A stretch of 48,118 nucleotides of DNA. Source: Sphingopyxis sp. KK2 (GTDB taxonomy: Bacteria > Pseudomonadota > Alphaproteobacteria > Sphingomonadales > Sphingomonadaceae). A program made the position numbers and the translations under genes. The notes beneath the pieces were generated by a model that saw nothing but the letters and a program-made list of their open reading frames with translations, did no database searches and was not told the DNA's origin. Below are positions 16,275 through 24,582 of this stretch, one piece after another (the stretch's first letter is position 1; every line of letters begins with the position of its first letter). The DNA is taken from assembly GCF_001990265.1 (NCBI RefSeq), contig NZ_LYVN01000014.1, forward strand, positions 1 through 48,118, read 5' to 3'.

Positions 16275-17069
16275 CTATTTGGGGGGCATGCGGATCGCGC
16301 CGTCGAGGCGGAGCGTCTGGCCGTTGAAATAGCCGTTGCGCGCGAGTTCGAGCACGAGCGACCCGAACTCGTGCGGATGGCCGAGGCGTTTAGGGAAAGG
16401 CACCGATGCGGCGAGCCCTTCGAAGATCGCGGGCGCCTTGTCCTTCACCGCGAGCATCGGCGGCGTCGCAAAGATGCCCGGCATGATCGAATTGACGCGG
16501 ATGCCGAGATCCATCAGGTCGCGCGCCATCGGCAGCACGAGGCCGTTCACCCCGGCCTTGAGCGAGCCGTAACCGACCTGCCCGATCTGCGCGTCCTGCG
16601 CCGCCGCCGAAGCGGTGAGCACGATCGCCCCGCGCTCGCCATCCTCGTTGAGCGGATCGGCATTCGCCATGCCGAGCGCCGCGAGCGACGCGAGGCGATA
16701 GCTCGCGATCAAAATGCCCTGCGCCGAAAAGGCATAATCCTCGGTCGCGTAGCGGACATAGCCGCCGGTCGTCTTGTCGAAGCGCACCGTCTTGCCGCCC
16801 TTCGAGATTTGCGCGCAATGGACGAGGATGCGTTCCTGGCCGTGCGCGGCGCGGGCGGCTTCATAACCGGCGACGACGCTGTCCTCGCTGGTGATGTCGA
16901 CCTTGCAGAATACCCCGCCGATCGCGTCGGCGACCGCCTTGCCGCCCTCTTCGTTGACGTCGAAGATCGCGACCTTGACGCCTTCGCTCGCCAGCGCCTC
17001 GGCGCTAGCGCGGCCGAGGCCCGAGGCGCCGCCCGTCACCACCGCCGCAATGTCATTTCCCAATTTCAT
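16275..17069 (-). CDS. SDR, HSD17B10/type II 3-hydroxyacyl-CoA dehydrogenase-like
   Basis: 264 residues. TGGASGLGRA is the cofactor motif, VHCAQ replaces NNAG, and the active-site pair is in YGSLK. The C-terminal block VPFPKRLGHPHEFGSLVLEL with FNGQTLRLDGAIRMPP strongly recalls mitochondrial HSD10 and its bacterial homologues, which oxidise 3-hydroxyacyl-CoAs and some hydroxysteroids with NAD. In this operon a 3-hydroxyacyl-CoA dehydrogenase step would complete the beta-oxidation set with the crotonases and dehydrogenases encoded divergently. AAAGGA precedes ATG 17069. The segment around residues 85-115 is longer than in most SDRs, as in HSD10. Confidence 0.85.
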   Translation of the reverse strand: MKLGNDIAAVVTGGASGLGRASAEALASEGVKVAIFDVNEEGGKAVADAIGGVFCKVDITSEDSVVAGYEAARAAHGQERILVHCAQISKGGKTVRFDKTTGGYVRYATEDYAFSAQGILIASYRLASLAALGMANADPLNEDGERGAIVLTASAAAQDAQIGQVGYGSLKAGVNGLVLPMARDLMDLGIRVNSIMPGIFATPPMLAVKDKAPAIFEGLAASVPFPKRLGHPHEFGSLVLELARNGYFNGQTLRLDGAIRMPPK

Positions 17070-17093
17070 GTCATATCCTTTGATTGCTAATCG

Positions 17094-17888
17094 TTACTGC
17101 AGAACTTCGAGATTGCCACCATCGATCACGAGCACCTGCCCCGTGATGAACCCCGCGCGGTCGGAGCAGAGGAAGGCGGCGGCCGCCGCCATATCCTCGG
17201 GCGTGCCCATGCGCGGGACCGGATAGGCGGCGGTGCGTTCGGCGATATGCTCGTCATAGGTCTGGCCCTGCGCCTCGGCGATCTTGGTGAACACCTCCTT
17301 GAACTGCGGCGTCGCGATCGCGCCGGTGCCGAGGGTGTTGACGGTGATCCCCATCGGGCCGAGTTCGGCCGAGATCGTTTTCGAGAGCGCGAGCGCCCCG
17401 ACGCGGTAGGTGTTCTGCGCCGCGCGCGCGAGCTTGCGGTGCGGCGCCTTCACCGAATTGGTGCCGATGGTGAGGATGCGGCCCCAACCCCGCTCTTGCA
17501 TATGCGGGATCACCGCCTGCACCGCCCAGCGGAAGGCCATGACATTGTTCGTATTCGCCGCCGCGAACGTGTCGTCGTCGACCTCGAGGAAGCTGCCCTT
17601 GGGTCCGGAATCGACATTGAAGATCAGGATATCGGGCGGTGCAAAGGCGTCGGTCGCGGCTTGCACCGCCTTGGCGATACCCTCCTTGCTCGTGCAGTCC
17701 GCGGAAATACCGATGGCAACGCCGCCCGCCGCCTGCACTTCGGCGACTGCGGCGTCGATTGTGGACTGGGTACGCGCGGCGATGACGGTCCTGCAGGCCT
17801 CGCGCGCGAATTCATGCGCACAGCCGAGACCGATGCCCTTCGAGCCGCCGAAGACGAGCGCGACTTTGCCCTTGATCCCGAGGTCCAT
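17094..17888 (-). CDS. SDR homologue with non-canonical active site
   Basis: 264 residues with a normal Rossmann start (FGGSKGIGLG). The NNAG position reads FNVDSGP and the active-site segment reads AAQNTYRVGALALSKT: if Tyr is aligned to the catalytic Tyr, the Lys four residues later is Ala. This matches an SDR subgroup with SNTxRxGxxxxxKT segments in which catalysis must differ or is lost. It lies one base after the stop of the upstream SDR gene and 24 bases before the HSD10-like gene, all in one operon. It ends with FITGQVLVIDGGN, the usual C-terminal SDR block. Function unknown beyond NAD(P) binding. Confidence 0.82.
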   Translation of the reverse strand: MDLGIKGKVALVFGGSKGIGLGCAHEFAREACRTVIAARTQSTIDAAVAEVQAAGGVAIGISADCTSKEGIAKAVQAATDAFAPPDILIFNVDSGPKGSFLEVDDDTFAAANTNNVMAFRWAVQAVIPHMQERGWGRILTIGTNSVKAPHRKLARAAQNTYRVGALALSKTISAELGPMGITVNTLGTGAIATPQFKEVFTKIAEAQGQTYDEHIAERTAAYPVPRMGTPEDMAAAAAFLCSDRAGFITGQVLVIDGGNLEVLQ

Positions 17889-17889
17889 G

Positions 17890-18711
17890 TCAGGGCGCCT
17901 TTCCGTGCTGGAGCTTGAGCCGGTCCTGCAAAATATCGTTGCGCCCCGGCGAGGCGGCGACGGTCGAGCCGCCGTCCATCTTGATCGTCGTGCCGGTGAT
18001 ATAATCCGAGCGCGCGGAGGCGAGGAACAAGGCGGCGTGCGCGATATCCGCCGGCGTCCCCGCGCGGCCGACGGGGACCGTCGCGCCATAAGCCGCAAGC
18101 CCCTCGTCGCCGAGCACCGCCTTGGCGCGGTCGCTGGCGACAAGGCCGGGGTTGATCGCGTTGACGGTGATGCCTTCGCCGACGACATCGCCCGCCGCAG
18201 CGCGGATGAAGGCGTCGAGCGCCGCCTTCGCCATGCCATAGGCGGTCATGTTGGGCACGACATTGAAGGTGCCGTTGATCGAGCCGATCGCAATGAAACG
18301 CCCACCGTCGCGCGCCTCGGCCAGATGCGGGCGCGCGGCGTCGAGCAGCCACCAGGCCGCCTTGGCGATGCTCGCAAAACCAGCCTCCAGCCGCTCGTCG
18401 TCGACATGGCCGAGCCCGCCGTGCGGGATGTCGGCGGCGGCATGGACGATAATATCGACTCCGCCGAACGCCTCGACCGCCGCTGCGATGAGCGCGCGGC
18501 AGTCGGCGTGTTTCGCGATGTCGGCGGCGAAACATTCGGCGATGCCGCCGGCCTTCTCGATCCCGGCCTTCACATCCTCGGCATAGGAGATCGTGCGTGC
18601 GCCGAGCATGACCTCGGCGCCGGCTGCGGCGAAGGCCTCGGCGATGCCGCGCCCGACCCCCTTGCCGCCGCCGGTGACGATCACCGATTTTCCGGCGAAG
18701 CTCTCGCTCAT
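17890..18711 (-). CDS. Short-chain dehydrogenase/reductase
   Basis: 273 residues with a complete classical SDR set: TGGGKGVGRG, HAAAD in place of NNAG, Ser in AIGSINGTFN, the pair in YGMAK and VNAINPG after it; the end is YITGTTIKMDGGS. Its ATG overlaps the stop of the DapB-like gene by four bases (ATGA) and its own stop is one base before the next SDR, so it is tightly coupled in the operon. A carbonyl/hydroxy oxidoreductase step is expected; substrate unknown. Confidence 0.87.
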   Translation of the reverse strand: MSESFAGKSVIVTGGGKGVGRGIAEAFAAAGAEVMLGARTISYAEDVKAGIEKAGGIAECFAADIAKHADCRALIAAAVEAFGGVDIIVHAAADIPHGGLGHVDDERLEAGFASIAKAAWWLLDAARPHLAEARDGGRFIAIGSINGTFNVVPNMTAYGMAKAALDAFIRAAAGDVVGEGITVNAINPGLVASDRAKAVLGDEGLAAYGATVPVGRAGTPADIAHAALFLASARSDYITGTTIKMDGGSTVAASPGRNDILQDRLKLQHGKAP

Positions 18712-19781
18712 GCGCTTTCTCCTCTAGCAGTGGTCCTGCCGAACTGACGCGGCGGGAACAGCGGAATGTCCATCTGGGTCAGCACGCCGGGCGGCGCGGC
18801 ATGGACGAAGGGGATCGCGTTGACCGCGATCGTCGGCGTCGCCGACGTGCCGCGCGGGCGGTGGAGTTCCTCGCTGACCTCGGGCGCACCCTCGACGAAA
18901 ATCTTGTGCGTGACCCCCGCGCCGGTCGCCAGCGCAGGACGCTCCCAATCGGGAGCGGCAGCATGGTGGAGCCGCAATATCTTTTCGTAGCGGATCATCG
19001 GCCGACCGAGGCAGTGCGCGGTGACACGCCAGCGCGTCGCGGCGGTGCGCCCCGCCTGCACCTCACCGAAGGCCGCCGTATCGATCGGATAGTCGACCGC
19101 GATCGAATCCCAATGCTGTTCGATGCCATCCACCGCGAGGCCGAGGAAGTCGGCGATGCCGCGCAGCGTCGCGATATGCCAGGACGCGCCGACCTGGCTG
19201 GTGAACATCGGCGGCTGGGTCGCGGGATCGCCGTTGAAGCCGTACATCAGCAGCGAGTCGGTGCCGCCATAGCCCTGCACATCGGACATCTCGACGATGC
19301 GCACGCCGTCGAGCCGCGCGATCGTCGAGAGGATCGCGAACAGCTGTTGCCCGAAGGCGAAACCCGGTTCCTCGCCGGTGAGCAGGAAGCTCGCCCCGCC
19401 GCGTTCGCACGCCGCCATGATCGGCGCGACATGGCGCGGGTCGCCATGTGCGGGATATTGGAGGTCGAAATGCGAGATACTGACGACGTCGGTCCCGGCT
19501 TCGAGGAAGGGCAGGATTTCGGCGGTCGCCTCTTCGTCGCGGCCGACCGTGCTGGCGAAATAGACGAGGCAGTCGGCACCGAGCGCGAGCAGTTCGGCGC
19601 TGTCCGAGGTCGCGATAACCCCGGTCGGCCCGGTCCCTGCTATGTCGCCCGCGTCGCGGCCGCGTTTGTCCGCGCCAGAGACATGGAGGCCGACGAGTTC
19701 CAGCGCCGGATCGCCGATGATCTGAAGCAATCCCTGCTTGCCGAGATAGCCCATGCCCCAGGCGATGACGCGGATCGCCAT
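18708..19781 (-). CDS. Dihydrodipicolinate-reductase-like NAD(P)-binding protein
   Basis: 357 residues. It begins IRVIAWGMGYLGKQGL, a Rossmann nucleotide-binding motif of the DapB N-terminal type, with DCLVYFAS and FLEAGTDVVSIS further on. The middle shows SFLLTGEEPGFAFGQQL and the rest is unlike DapB; it lacks the SGT/HH motifs of lysine biosynthesis that I would expect. Members with this layout are usually named DapB-like or NAD(P)-dependent amine-dehydrogenase-related in catabolic clusters, with unknown reactions. It starts two bases after the ligase stop and overlaps the next SDR by four bases, so it is an integral member of the operon. Confidence 0.75.
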   Translation of the reverse strand: MAIRVIAWGMGYLGKQGLLQIIGDPALELVGLHVSGADKRGRDAGDIAGTGPTGVIATSDSAELLALGADCLVYFASTVGRDEEATAEILPFLEAGTDVVSISHFDLQYPAHGDPRHVAPIMAACERGGASFLLTGEEPGFAFGQQLFAILSTIARLDGVRIVEMSDVQGYGGTDSLLMYGFNGDPATQPPMFTSQVGASWHIATLRGIADFLGLAVDGIEQHWDSIAVDYPIDTAAFGEVQAGRTAATRWRVTAHCLGRPMIRYEKILRLHHAAAPDWERPALATGAGVTHKIFVEGAPEVSEELHRPRGTSATPTIAVNAIPFVHAAPPGVLTQMDIPLFPPRQFGRTTARGESA

Positions 19782-19783
19782 GG

Positions 19784-21280
19784 CTATGTTTCCGCGAACA
19801 GCGCGCGCAGCCCGGGCGCCGAGGGTTTCATCGACGGGGTCCGCGGAAAGTCGGGAACGATGCGGATATGGACCGGGACCTGATAGGCGATCAGTCGCTC
19901 GCGGAGCCATGCCTTGAGATCGTCGTGTGCCGGAGCGGGCGCGCCGTCCTTGAGGATGATCGCGGCGGCTGGCACGGCGCCGAGGCGGTCGTCGGGGACG
20001 CCGACAACGGCGGACTCGCGGATCGCCGGATGATCGTTCAACGCGGTCACCACATCGTCGGGATGGATCTTGAAGCCGCCGCGAATGATCGCATTGTCGG
20101 CGCGGCCCCGGATGAAGAGGAAGCGGTCGGCGTCGAGGACGGCGCGGTCGGTGGTGCGCAGCCATTCAAGGTCGTTGCCGAGCTGCTGCCCCTTGATCTC
20201 GAGCAGGCCTTCGGCGCCATGCGGCAGGATCGCCCCACTTTCGGCATCGACGATGCGCGCTTCGACATCGGCGTGGACGCGACCGACCGCGCCGCGCTTT
20301 TCGGGCCAGAGCTTGCGGAAATCATCGATCGTCCAGCCCGCGATCGCGCCCGCAAATTCGGTCGCGCCATAATTGCTGCAGATCGGGATGCCATATTTGG
20401 CGATGAAAGCATCGACGAGCTCGGGCGCGAGCGGCGCGGTGCCGGTGATCAGCGACTTGAGGCTGGCGAGGTCGGCAGGATCGACATCGGCGTCGAGCAG
20501 CATGCGCACCGCCGACGGGACCGCCGAAGCAACCGCCGGGCGGTTACGGCGCACCGCCGACACCCAGGCGTCGACGCTGAACTTTTCGAGCAGCGCGATC
20601 CGCCGCCCCGCCGCCAGCGCGCCGATGCAACCATAGATGCCACCGATATGCGTCAGCGGGTTGACCACCATCGTACAGCCCGAATTGAGCCGCGGCGGAT
20701 CGTCGAAACTGCGCCCGCGCTCATATCGGGTGAAGCCGCGAAAGCTGGCGTCGAAGGCATCGCGGCTGAGCGGTACGCGCTTGGGCGTGCCGGTGGTGCC
20801 GCTGGTGAGCATCTCGATCGCAACGCCGGGCGAGGTCTGGATGCCGGTGCGGACCTCGCCCTGCACGACGCGGACGCCGTCCAGAAGCGGATCGATTGCG
20901 ATCACCGCCGAACCGGCGCGAGCGAGCGCTTCGGCAAGGCCGGGGCGTGCGAGGTCGGTGGCATCGGCGATGATGGCGGGCAAGCCGAGTTGCTCGACGT
21001 CGGCGAAAAGCTTTGCGTCGGGCAGGATCGGGTTGAGCGTGACGAGGCAGCGGTCGGTCGAAAGCACCGCGACGATCGCCGCGACATGGCCGGGGCGGTT
21101 GCGCAGCATCACCCCGACGCGCGCATCCTCGGGCAGGCCCATCGCATCGAGCGCATCCTCGATCGCGCGGACAGCGGCGGCGATCTGGCGCCAGCTATAA
21201 TCCGTCCCGCCAAAGTCGATCTGCGCCCGCCCAGGATCGAGCGCCATGATCGCACGCAATTTCTCGGTCATCAGCGCCAT
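19784..21280 (-). CDS. Acyl-CoA synthetase / AMP-dependent ligase (ANL superfamily)
   Basis: 498 residues. The P-loop is MLTSGTTGTPKRVP, the A5 motif is NYGATEFAG, A7 is TTDRAVLDADRFLFIRGR followed by ADNAIIRGGFKIHPDDV, and the C-terminal Lys lies in PRTPSMKPSAPG. The protein adenylates a carboxylic acid and transfers it to CoA. Its length is somewhat below that of long-chain ligases. The start ATG shares one base with the stop of the upstream SDR (TGATG), so it is translationally coupled. It is likely to activate the pathway substrate or a side-chain acid imported through the TonB receptor. Confidence 0.9.
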   Translation of the reverse strand: MALMTEKLRAIMALDPGRAQIDFGGTDYSWRQIAAAVRAIEDALDAMGLPEDARVGVMLRNRPGHVAAIVAVLSTDRCLVTLNPILPDAKLFADVEQLGLPAIIADATDLARPGLAEALARAGSAVIAIDPLLDGVRVVQGEVRTGIQTSPGVAIEMLTSGTTGTPKRVPLSRDAFDASFRGFTRYERGRSFDDPPRLNSGCTMVVNPLTHIGGIYGCIGALAAGRRIALLEKFSVDAWVSAVRRNRPAVASAVPSAVRMLLDADVDPADLASLKSLITGTAPLAPELVDAFIAKYGIPICSNYGATEFAGAIAGWTIDDFRKLWPEKRGAVGRVHADVEARIVDAESGAILPHGAEGLLEIKGQQLGNDLEWLRTTDRAVLDADRFLFIRGRADNAIIRGGFKIHPDDVVTALNDHPAIRESAVVGVPDDRLGAVPAAAIILKDGAPAPAHDDLKAWLRERLIAYQVPVHIRIVPDFPRTPSMKPSAPGLRALFAET

Positions 21281-22044
21281 CAGAGGGCCAAACCTCCGCT
21301 TGCCTCGATCACCTGTCCCGTCACCCAGCGCGCATCGTCGCCGAGCAGCATCATGACCGCGCCCGCTATATCCTCGGGTTCTCCCAGACGTCCCATCGGA
21401 GTGTGTTTCGCGGTCGCCGCATCCCAGCCCTCCTGAGCGCGCAGCGCCGCGATAAATTCGGTCGCGACCGCGCCGGGGGCGATGCAGTTGCAGGTGATCT
21501 GCCGCTTTGCGACCGCCAGGGCCGTGCTGAAGGTCAGGCTCTGGATCGCGCGCTTGGTCATCGCATAGCTTGCGGCGAAAGGCTGGCCGACCTTGCCCGA
21601 CATCGAGCCGATGTTGACGATGCGCCCGCCGTCGCGCAGCCGCGGCAGCGCGGCCTGCGTCACGAAATGCGGGCCCTTGACGTTGACGGCGAACAATTCG
21701 TCGAACAACGCCTCGCCCGCGCCCTTCAGCGTGCCGTCACGCCCGCCGCGTCCAACCCCGGCGTTGTTGATAAGGATGTCGAGATTGGGCGCCTCGCCAA
21801 AGGCCGCATCGCACGCCGCGAACATCGCCTCAATCCCAGCGAGCGACGAAACGTTGGCCTGCACCGCAAACGCCTGGCCGCCCGCAGCCACGATCTCGGC
21901 GACCAGCGCGTCGGCCGCGTCCTTGCTGCCCGCATAGTTGACCGCGACATGCGCCCCCGCCTGCCCCAGCCGCCGTACGATCGCGGCGCCGATGCCGCGC
22001 GAACCGCCGGTGACGAGCGCGGTCTTGCCGACAAGGTCGCTCAC
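21280..22044 (-). CDS. SDR, tandem paralogue B
   Basis: 254 residues from GTG 22044, whose GTGA overlaps the stop of the upstream paralogue. Classical SDR: TGGSRGIGAA, NNAGVG, Ser in NIGSMSG, pair in YAMTK, CIAPGAVATEF, ending WVTGQVIEASGG. It shares long identical stretches with the gene before it (e.g. AGAHVAVNYAGSKDAA), so the two arose by tandem duplication. FabG-like; most likely a 3-oxoacyl-CoA/ACP or ring-ketone reductase or the reverse dehydrogenase. The catalytic residues are intact in both copies. Confidence 0.88.
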   Translation of the reverse strand: MSDLVGKTALVTGGSRGIGAAIVRRLGQAGAHVAVNYAGSKDAADALVAEIVAAGGQAFAVQANVSSLAGIEAMFAACDAAFGEAPNLDILINNAGVGRGGRDGTLKGAGEALFDELFAVNVKGPHFVTQAALPRLRDGGRIVNIGSMSGKVGQPFAASYAMTKRAIQSLTFSTALAVAKRQITCNCIAPGAVATEFIAALRAQEGWDAATAKHTPMGRLGEPEDIAGAVMMLLGDDARWVTGQVIEASGGLAL

Positions 22045-22805
22045 AGGAACAGCCCCCCGCTTGCTTCGACGATCTGCCCGGTGACCCAGTGCGCCTCGTC
22101 GCGGCAGAGCATCATCACCGCGCCCGCGATATCCTCGGGCACGCCGAGGCGTTTCATCGGGGTGAGTTTCGACGTCGCCTCGGCCCAGCCGGGCTTTTCG
22201 GAGAGCGTCTTGTTGAATTCGGTATCGACCGCACCCGGCGCGACGAGGTTGCAGGTGATACCGCGCGGGCCGACGACGACCGCGGTCGACATGGTCAGGC
22301 TCTGCAGCGCGCGCTTGGTCGCGGCATAGGCGGCGAAGGGCGGCAGCGCCGAGCGCCCGCCGAGCGAGCCGATGTTGATAATGCGCCCGCCGTCGCGGAG
22401 GCGGCCGAGGCAGAGCTGGGTGATGAAATGCGGCGCCTTCTGGTTCACCGCGATCATGCGGTCGAACAACTCCTCGCTGCATTTGGTCAGGCTGCCGGTA
22501 TCGCCCTCGCCGCCGACCCCGGCGTTGTTGACGAGGATGTCGAGATTGGGGGTTCCGCCGAAGGCCGCATCGCAGGCCGCGAGCATTGCCTCGATACCCG
22601 CCATGGTGCCGACGTCGGCCTGCACCGCAAAGGCCTTCCCGCCATTTGCCACGATCTCCGCAACGAGCGTTTCGGCGGCATCCTTGCTGCCCGCATAATT
22701 GACCGCGACATGCGCGCCCGCTTCCGCGAGTCGGCGTGCGATCGCCGCGCCGATACCGCGCGATGCGCCGGTGACGAGCGCGGTCTTTCCGCTGAGCTCC
22801 GCCAT
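22041..22805 (-). CDS. SDR, tandem paralogue A (first gene of operon)
   Basis: 254 residues from ATG 22805, with GGGGAGAGAG just upstream. TGASRGIGAA, NNAGVG, NIGSLGG, YAATK and LVAPGAVDTEF are all classical, and the end is WVTGQIVEASGG. It opens the long minus-strand operon that runs through the ligase, DapB-like, HSD10-like and DUF2889 genes. Its promoter region is shared with the divergent crotonase gene and contains the shared operator-like element. Same probable role as its neighbour copy, perhaps with different stereochemistry or substrate. Confidence 0.88.
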   Translation of the reverse strand: MAELSGKTALVTGASRGIGAAIARRLAEAGAHVAVNYAGSKDAAETLVAEIVANGGKAFAVQADVGTMAGIEAMLAACDAAFGGTPNLDILVNNAGVGGEGDTGSLTKCSEELFDRMIAVNQKAPHFITQLCLGRLRDGGRIINIGSLGGRSALPPFAAYAATKRALQSLTMSTAVVVGPRGITCNLVAPGAVDTEFNKTLSEKPGWAEATSKLTPMKRLGVPEDIAGAVMMLCRDEAHWVTGQIVEASGGLFL

Positions 22806-22832
22806 TTTCTCTCTCCCCAATCGTTTCGACAT

Positions 22833-22853
22833 AATTGACTTAGTTATACAAGT
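22833..22853. promoter_or_regulatory. Shared operator-like element, site 4 (divergent SDR/crotonase)
   Basis: On the minus strand the element reads ACTTGTATAACTAAGTC, matching the consensus ACTTATATAACTARGT with one change. It is centred in the 84-base gap between the SDR start (22805) and the crotonase start (22890), so one bound regulator could control both large operons. Confidence 0.72.
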
Positions 22854-22889
22854 CGTGCAAGCCCTGCCGAAAAGAAAATGGGAGTGGAG

Positions 22890-23669
22890 ATGTCCGAACT
22901 GATCCTCAGCAAGCGCGAAGGCGCCTTGCGCATCCTGACGTTGAACCGGCCCGACCGGCACAATGCGATGGACGATGCGATGTCTTCGCTGTTCCAGAAA
23001 TTGCTCGGCGAGGCGCTGGATGAAACGGACAGCAGCACGATCCTGATCCGCGCCAATGGCAAGAGCTTCTGTTCGGGCCGCGACACCAATGTGCTCGGCC
23101 ATCGGGCGCGCGACGAGAGCGATTTCCATTTCATCCGGCGCCACCAGGAAGGGCGGCTGAAGATGCAGGAATCGACCAAGCCGATCATCGCGGCGCTGAA
23201 GGGCGGCGCGATCGGCGGCGGGTGCGAACTGGCGCTCGCGGCCGATATCCGGGTGAGCGACACGACGCTGAAGCTCGCGCTGCCCGAGATATTATACGGC
23301 GTGCTGCCCGACACCGGCGGGACGCAGATGATGACCGCACTGATCGGCCCGTCGCGCACGAAATATATGGTGATGTCGGGGCAGAAGATCGACGCCGCGA
23401 CCGCGCTCGAATGGGGGGCGGTCGACTTCGTCGTCCCCCCTGAGGAGCTTGAGACCAAGGCGCTCGAAATCGCACGCGACATCGCGGCGCGGCCGCCGAT
23501 CAACCTCGCGCTCGCGAAGGAGATGATCAATCTGATGCACGGCCCGACGATCCGCACCGGCACCCGCGCCGAGCTCTACGCGCAATCCTATCTGTTCAAG
23601 ACCGACGATTATCAGGAAGCCCGCGCCGCGATCCGCGAGAAGCGCGCGCCGCTCTACAAGGGGAAATAA
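22890..23669 (+). CDS. Enoyl-CoA hydratase/isomerase (crotonase) with both catalytic Glu
   Basis: 259 residues. The oxyanion-hole segments GKSFCSGRD and GGAIGGGCELALAAD and the second Glu in LPEILYGVLPDTGG are present, so it should hydrate a 2-enoyl-CoA. The C-terminal helix ends EKRAPLYKGK. Start: ATG 22890 has GGAG eight bases upstream within an alternative ATG at 22878; the later start is preferred. First gene of a plus-strand operon of beta-oxidation enzymes that continues to 27416, under the shared element at 22833. Confidence 0.9.
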   Translation: MSELILSKREGALRILTLNRPDRHNAMDDAMSSLFQKLLGEALDETDSSTILIRANGKSFCSGRDTNVLGHRARDESDFHFIRRHQEGRLKMQESTKPIIAALKGGAIGGGCELALAADIRVSDTTLKLALPEILYGVLPDTGGTQMMTALIGPSRTKYMVMSGQKIDAATALEWGAVDFVVPPEELETKALEIARDIAARPPINLALAKEMINLMHGPTIRTGTRAELYAQSYLFKTDDYQEARAAIREKRAPLYKGK

Positions 23670-23670
23670 T

Positions 23671-24582
23671 ATGGCGCTTCCTCCCCCTCCCCCCGTCGGC
23701 GCCAAGGCGCTGCCCGACGGCACCTATGCCGGACAGGTTGTTGCGGTCACCGGCGGCGGTACCGGCCTTGGCAAAGGCATGGCGGTCGAGTTCGCGCGGC
23801 TCGGTGCGAAGATCGCGGTACTCAGCCGCAAGCCCGACCATCTGGCGGCGGGCATCGCCGCGATCGAGGCGGTCGGCGCTGAGGTCATCGCCGTCGCGTG
23901 CGACGTCCGCGACCCCGATGCGATCGTCCGCGCTTTCGACGAGATCGAGGCGAAGCTCGGCCCGGTCGATGTGCTGATCAACAATGCGGCAGGCAATTTC
24001 CCGGCGCCCGCCGAGGAGATGACCCCGAACGGGTTTCGTACCGTGGTCGATATCGTGCTCAATGGTACCTATAATTGCAGCCGCGAGTTCGCGGTGCGGC
24101 GGCTCGCTGCGGGGCTGCCGGGAGCGATCCTCAACATCGGCGCGACCTATAGCTGGACCGGCGGACCGGGGACGTCGCATTCGGCGGCGGCGAAGGCGGG
24201 GGTGACCAATTTGACGCAGAGCCTCGCGGTCGAATGGGCTCCCGACGGCATCCGCGTCAATTGCATCGCGCCGGGGCGCTTCCCGCACGACGATCTGCCC
24301 GCGCATATGACGCGCCACCGCGAGGGCGAGCGCGGCGACAATACGATTCCGGGGATGCGTGTCGGCGAAGTCCGCGAACTGGGCTGGGCGGCGACCTTCC
24401 TCTGCTCGCCCTACGCGACCTATATCAGCGGACATACACTCGTGGTCGATGCCGCTAACTGGCTGCGCCGGTCGCTGGTGATGCCCGAGTTCGTGCCGAT
24501 CCGTGAACAGTTCGGAAAGCGCGCGATGGAAAGCGGCAGCGCGCGCGAGGCGATCGCCAAGACGCGCGGAGACGGCGCATGA
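23671..24582 (+). CDS. SDR of the 2,4-dienoyl-CoA reductase (DECR) type
   Basis: 303 residues. GGGTGLGKGMA and NNAAGNF are typical of the DECR/peroxisomal enoyl-CoA reductase group, and the active-site segment HSAAAKAGV keeps Lys but has Ser at the classical Tyr position, as in DECR-like enzymes where Tyr lies elsewhere. The C-terminal extension (LRRSLVMPEFVPIRE) resembles that of the SDR at 35359-36240, showing the two are paralogues. It would reduce an unsaturated acyl-CoA with NADPH. It starts two bases after the crotonase stop (AAGGGG before ATG) and overlaps the next gene by four bases. Confidence 0.83.
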   Translation: MALPPPPPVGAKALPDGTYAGQVVAVTGGGTGLGKGMAVEFARLGAKIAVLSRKPDHLAAGIAAIEAVGAEVIAVACDVRDPDAIVRAFDEIEAKLGPVDVLINNAAGNFPAPAEEMTPNGFRTVVDIVLNGTYNCSREFAVRRLAAGLPGAILNIGATYSWTGGPGTSHSAAAKAGVTNLTQSLAVEWAPDGIRVNCIAPGRFPHDDLPAHMTRHREGERGDNTIPGMRVGEVRELGWAATFLCSPYATYISGHTLVVDAANWLRRSLVMPEFVPIREQFGKRAMESGSAREAIAKTRGDGA

